Source: Mongoliimonas terrestris (GTDB taxonomy: Bacteria; Pseudomonadota; Alphaproteobacteria; Rhizobiales; Pleomorphomonadaceae). From it: a stretch of 64,000 bases of DNA. This document shows, one piece after another, positions 61,108 through 64,000 of the stretch (position 1 is its first letter; every line of letters starts with the position of its first letter). The DNA lies in contig NZ_MSIG01000012.1 in the NCBI RefSeq assembly GCF_001927285.1, forward strand, positions 91,712 through 155,711, in the 5' to 3' direction. Position numbers and translations under genes: made by a program. The notes below the pieces were generated by a model. The model was not told the DNA's origin. It saw only the letters and a list, made by a program, of their open reading frames with translations, and ran no database searches.

Positions 61108-62124
61108 GTGCTGCAGCCTGTCGACGAGAAGCCGGACGAACGGTCCGCCGCGACCGGTTCGGTGCGTCGCCTGATTCGCTGGGCCGGCCCCGTCGTCGCC
61201 GTCGGGCTGATCGTCTCGGCGTCTTTCGTGCTGTGGCAGATGGTGACCTCCATGTCCTACGCGGATGTGGAGCGGGCCATCCTCACCATGTCGCCCTGGC
61301 GCATTCTGGCGAGCTTCCTCTTTACCGCCATCGGTCTCGCCTCGCTGGCCTGCTACGACGTCGTCGGCGTCCTGGTGATCAGCCGCAAACCGGCGTTCAC
61401 CCTGCGGCGCGCGGCGGCCGGCAGCCTGATCGCCAACATCTTCGCCAATGTCCTCGGCCTGCCGCTGCTGTCCGGCGGCTCGGCCCGCTACCGGATCTAT
61501 TCCATGGTGGGCGCGAGCTTCTCCGTGGTCGGTCGGCTGATCGTCATGAGCTGGCTGACCATGTGGTCCGGCATCGTGGCGGTGCTCGGCCTCAGCCTCA
61601 CGTTCGAGGCCGGACGGGACGTGCCGGTGTTCGGCCACCATCTGGTGGACCGCGGCATCGGCGTTCTGCTTGTTCTCGCCATCGTGGGCTTCGTGGTCTG
61701 GGTGGGCGCCAAGCGACGGGCGATCCGGCTCGGCGGCTGGACCATTCGCTTGCCCAACACCGCGATGGCCCTTTTCATGGTCCTCGTCGGTGCCGTCGAC
61801 CTGGTGGCCGCCGCCTCCGCGCTCTGGATTCTCCTCCCGGCGGATGCCGCGCCGGATCTCGCCCGCTACATCGTCGCCTACTCGGTCGGGCTCGTCGCCG
61901 GCATTGCCGCCAACACGCCGGGCGGCATCGGCGTGTTCGAGGCGGCTCTCGTCACCGGCCTCGGCATCGCCGAACGCCCGGACGTGGCCGCGGCGCTGAT
62001 TCTGTTCCGGTTGATCTATTTCGTGGTGCCGCTGGTGTTCGCCCTCGCGCTCCTCGGGCTGATCGAGCTGCGTCAGCGCCGGATCGACCGGCTGAGACTC
62101 TGCGACGACGATCCGACGTCGTGA
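61108..62124 (+). CDS. Lysylphosphatidylglycerol synthase transmembrane-region protein (MprF flippase-like)
   Basis: The 338-residue protein has about eight membrane helices and the UPF0104 / MprF N-terminal signatures (AAAGSLIANIFANVLGLPLL, then SGGSARYRIYSMVG and GIAANTPGGIGVFEAAL). It ends after the membrane region, without the GNAT-like lysyl transferase domain of full MprF, so it is a flippase-like protein of unknown lipid. GTG 61108 is preceded by AAGGAGG about ten bases upstream. It stands between the MscS channel and the MFS exporter on the same strand. Confidence 0.87.
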   Translation: MLQPVDEKPDERSAATGSVRRLIRWAGPVVAVGLIVSASFVLWQMVTSMSYADVERAILTMSPWRILASFLFTAIGLASLACYDVVGVLVISRKPAFTLRRAAAGSLIANIFANVLGLPLLSGGSARYRIYSMVGASFSVVGRLIVMSWLTMWSGIVAVLGLSLTFEAGRDVPVFGHHLVDRGIGVLLVLAIVGFVVWVGAKRRAIRLGGWTIRLPNTAMALFMVLVGAVDLVAAASALWILLPADAAPDLARYIVAYSVGLVAGIAANTPGGIGVFEAALVTGLGIAERPDVAAALILFRLIYFVVPLVFALALLGLIELRQRRIDRLRLCDDDPTS

Positions 62125-62346
62125 TCGGCAGGCGCGCGGGCGTGCCCGCGCAACAGTCTCCGCACCGTTCATGACGAAGGCGGAGGGCGGGCACCAGGCG
62201 AAGCCGCGACCTTGCAAGCCTTCCCCGAGCCCACCCCTCGTGCTACTTGGATTTTCCCCGTCGGTTCATCACCGATGCACGGCACCCTGCCGGACCCGCC
62301 CTCCGGGTGACCGCTCTCCCTCCGCTTCCTGAAGACACGGCAACCC

Positions 62347-63585
62347 ATGTCCGCCACCGCTCCAGCCGTGCCGCCGCCGTCTGTCAACGCCTTCGCCTAC
62401 CGGCCCTTCGTCTACTACTGGATCTGCCGGGTTCTCGGCACCTTCGGCGTCCAGATCGTCTCTGTGGCGGTTGGCTGGAAGGTCTACGACATGACGCGCG
62501 ACCCCCTCGCGCTCGGCATCGTCGGCCTCGTGCAGTTCCTGCCGGCGCTTGCCCTGGTGCTCTTCACCGGAACCGTGGCCGACCGCTACAGCCGCCGGAA
62601 GATTATGGCGCTTTGCATCGGGGCGGAAGCCATCTGCACCGGCATCCTCTATTGGGTGAGCCACGTGGGGCTGACGGTGGTCTGGCCCATCTACCTGGCC
62701 CTGATGGCGATCGGCGTCGCGCGCGCCTTCTTCGGCCCCGCCATGCAGGCGCTGGTGCCGAACCTGGTGCCGCCCCAGGCGCTCGCCAACGCGGTCGCGT
62801 GGAATTCCTCCTCCTGGCAGATCGCCACCATCACCGGCCCCGTCGCCGGCGGGCTTCTCTACGGACTCTCTGAATTCGCCGCCTATGCGACCGCGATCGC
62901 GATCTTCATTCTCGCCGGCATCTTTATCCTGCTGGTGCCCAAGCAGCCCCGCCACGCCATCACCGAAGAGAGGTCATGGGAGGCGGTCTCGGCCGGGTTC
63001 CGCTATGTGTTCACCAACCGCATCGTGCTCGGCGCCATATCGCTCGATCTCTTCGCCGTCCTCCTCGGCGGCGCGCTCGCCCTGATGCCCGCCTATGCGC
63101 GCGACATCCTGGACGTCGGCCCGTGGGGCTTGGGGCTGATGCGGGCGGCCCCCGGGGTCGGCGCATTGGCAGTCGCCGGGCTGCTCGCCATCAAGCCGAT
63201 CCGCAGCGCCGCCGGCCTCTGGATGTTCGCCGGTGTCGCCGGCTTCGGACTGACGACGGTGGTGTTCGGCCTTTCCGTGACGCCCTGGATCAGCATCGTC
63301 GCCCTCGCCCTGATGGGCGCCAGCGACATGATCTCCGTCTACGTGCGCGAGACCCTGATCCAGCTCGCCACCCCGGATGCGGTGCGCGGGCGGGTGAACG
63401 CGGTCAACATGGTGTTCGTCGGCGCCTCCAACGAGCTCGGCGAGTTCCGCGCCGGCGTCTCGGCCGCCGTCATCGGCATCGTCCCTGCCGTGGTGTTCGG
63501 CGGCGTCGGCACCATCGTGGTAGCCGGCCTCTGGGCCAAGTGGTTCCCGCAACTCCGCCGTGCCGAACGCCTCGACGGAACGTGA
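62347..63585 (+). CDS. MFS transporter, enterobactin-exporter-like (MFS_3)
   Basis: The 412-residue protein has twelve predicted helices. The loop 2-3 motif GTVADRYSRRKIM and a later region LMGASDMISVYVRETLIQLA...TPDAVRGRVNAVNMVF are typical of the EntS-like MFS_3 group. Such exporters handle siderophores or small drugs, but no siderophore genes are nearby, so the substrate is unknown. ATG 62347 gives normal length and the N-terminus is cytosolic. Confidence 0.9.
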   Translation: MSATAPAVPPPSVNAFAYRPFVYYWICRVLGTFGVQIVSVAVGWKVYDMTRDPLALGIVGLVQFLPALALVLFTGTVADRYSRRKIMALCIGAEAICTGILYWVSHVGLTVVWPIYLALMAIGVARAFFGPAMQALVPNLVPPQALANAVAWNSSSWQIATITGPVAGGLLYGLSEFAAYATAIAIFILAGIFILLVPKQPRHAITEERSWEAVSAGFRYVFTNRIVLGAISLDLFAVLLGGALALMPAYARDILDVGPWGLGLMRAAPGVGALAVAGLLAIKPIRSAAGLWMFAGVAGFGLTTVVFGLSVTPWISIVALALMGASDMISVYVRETLIQLATPDAVRGRVNAVNMVFVGASNELGEFRAGVSAAVIGIVPAVVFGGVGTIVVAGLWAKWFPQLRRAERLDGT

Positions 63586-63687
63586 GGGGGCGGGGCGTCA
63601 GCCTGGCGTCCTTTCGTCGGTCCGCGTCCAGTCCCAAACCGCATTGCCGTCGCGCTACCGCCCTCCCCGACCTGCCCTCCCCGCCTT

Positions 63688-63726
63688 CATCGTCATGGTC
63701 CGCGCCGGCGGACCACCCACGCATTT
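63688..63726 (+). repeat. REP-like element, family A single arm
   Basis: CATCGTCATGGTCCGCGCCG-GCGGACCACCCACGCATTT is a left arm without a recognisable right arm, about 100 bp after the MFS gene. Confidence 0.75.
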
Positions 63727-63853
63727 CACAGCGCATGCGGTTGGGGCGCGCGCGCAGCTTCAACCGATCCCATCGTCTCACGCCGCAGCCACCGCCCACC
63801 CTGCCGGCGCGCTTTCCCTGCGCCGCCGCTTTCGCCTGTCCCCAGAACGCACG

Positions 63854-63886
63854 AAAGCCCCGGCGAGGGGTCTCGCGCGGGGCTTT
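63854..63886 (+). terminator. Terminator-like hairpin near the right end
   Basis: AAAGCCCC (63854-63861) pairs with GGGGCTTT (63879-63886), with an inner CGAG/CTCG helix, and is followed by GGTGTTTGGG. It is 269 bp after the MFS stop, so it could serve that transcript or an unseen gene. Confidence 0.5.
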
Positions 63887-64000
63887 GGTGTTTGGGTCTG
63901 GTCGTCGTGGAGAAGACGTTTGGGCCGGGCATCGTTGTGGGCCGGTCCGGTCGGGACAGGCTGATGCTCGGTCGGGGTTGTCTCGTGAGGGCGCCTTTCG

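Larger units (their letters stand above)
63586..64000. other. Right-end intergenic region
   Basis: No gene is supported up to the window edge. It holds a single family A arm at 63688, a terminator-like hairpin at 63854 and otherwise unremarkable GC-rich sequence. A gene may begin beyond the window. Confidence 0.5.

Overview
The window is high-GC chromosomal DNA of an alphaproteobacterium, most likely of the order Hyphomicrobiales (Rhizobiales). The evidence is a complete PhyR-NepR-EcfG general stress response locus with EcfG-type promoters, a cytochrome bc1 operon next to trmL and hemF, ROK and CUT2 sugar genes of the rhizobial type, and the DUF1285 / CoA-pyrophosphatase / cca operon facing a MoxR-DUF58-DUF4159 cluster. 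I saw no rRNA, tRNA, CRISPR array, insertion sequence or prophage. The genus cannot be read from the sequence alone.

Layout. 0-3 kb: the end of a probable c-type cytochrome, then divergent efp and epmA (elongation factor P and its lysyl ligase) and a small exported protein. 3-8 kb, minus strand: mtnP-apt (methylthioadenosine and adenine salvage) and petABC (bc1 complex). 8-15 kb: two tandem ABC exporters, trmL, hemF and a four-cysteine small protein. 15-25 kb: DUF1285-nudix-cca on the minus strand, divergent from a tightly coupled plus-strand set (MoxR AAA+ ATPase, DUF58, a DUF4159 membrane protein, and a second VWA/glutamine-amidotransferase-like membrane protein). 25-29 kb: GNAT, nudix, a 38-codon small ORF, a metallophosphoesterase and a tail-anchored protein. 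28.5-39 kb: a sugar module with a GntR/FadR regulator, a Gfo/Idh/MocA dehydrogenase, a CUT2 ABC importer, a ROK regulator and a ROK kinase, plus a lone glycosyltransferase and a lipid-kinase-like protein.

40-44.3 kb is the general stress response locus. phyR is divergent from nepR-ecfG, each side has its own GGAAC-N16-CGTT promoter, and a third such promoter (N17) precedes a DUF1328 membrane protein. The histidine kinase next to ecfG keeps its phospho-acceptor His but lacks recognisable ATP-binding motifs. 44.4-46.4 kb: cobU-cobQ. 46.9-52.9 kb: a glutamine-synthetase-like ligase, an aldehyde dehydrogenase and an iron alcohol dehydrogenase, a plausible gamma-glutamyl amino-alcohol or amine route. 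One PIN-domain toxin-antitoxin pair lies inside this set and a second lies just after it. 53-63.6 kb: purU, pyrF, an ABC-F ATPase, a soluble methyl-accepting protein, a large MscS channel, an MprF-flippase-like protein and an MFS exporter.

Non-coding DNA is dominated by a REP-like family of short palindromes: a GTCAT head, then a hairpin with a GAA-type loop. Copies occur in about ten intergenic regions, often as inverted pairs. A second family with the same architecture but a different stem sequence lies beside several of them. Start codons were chosen by Shine-Dalgarno motif, family length and promoter position. Family assignments rest on motifs read by eye, not on database searches.
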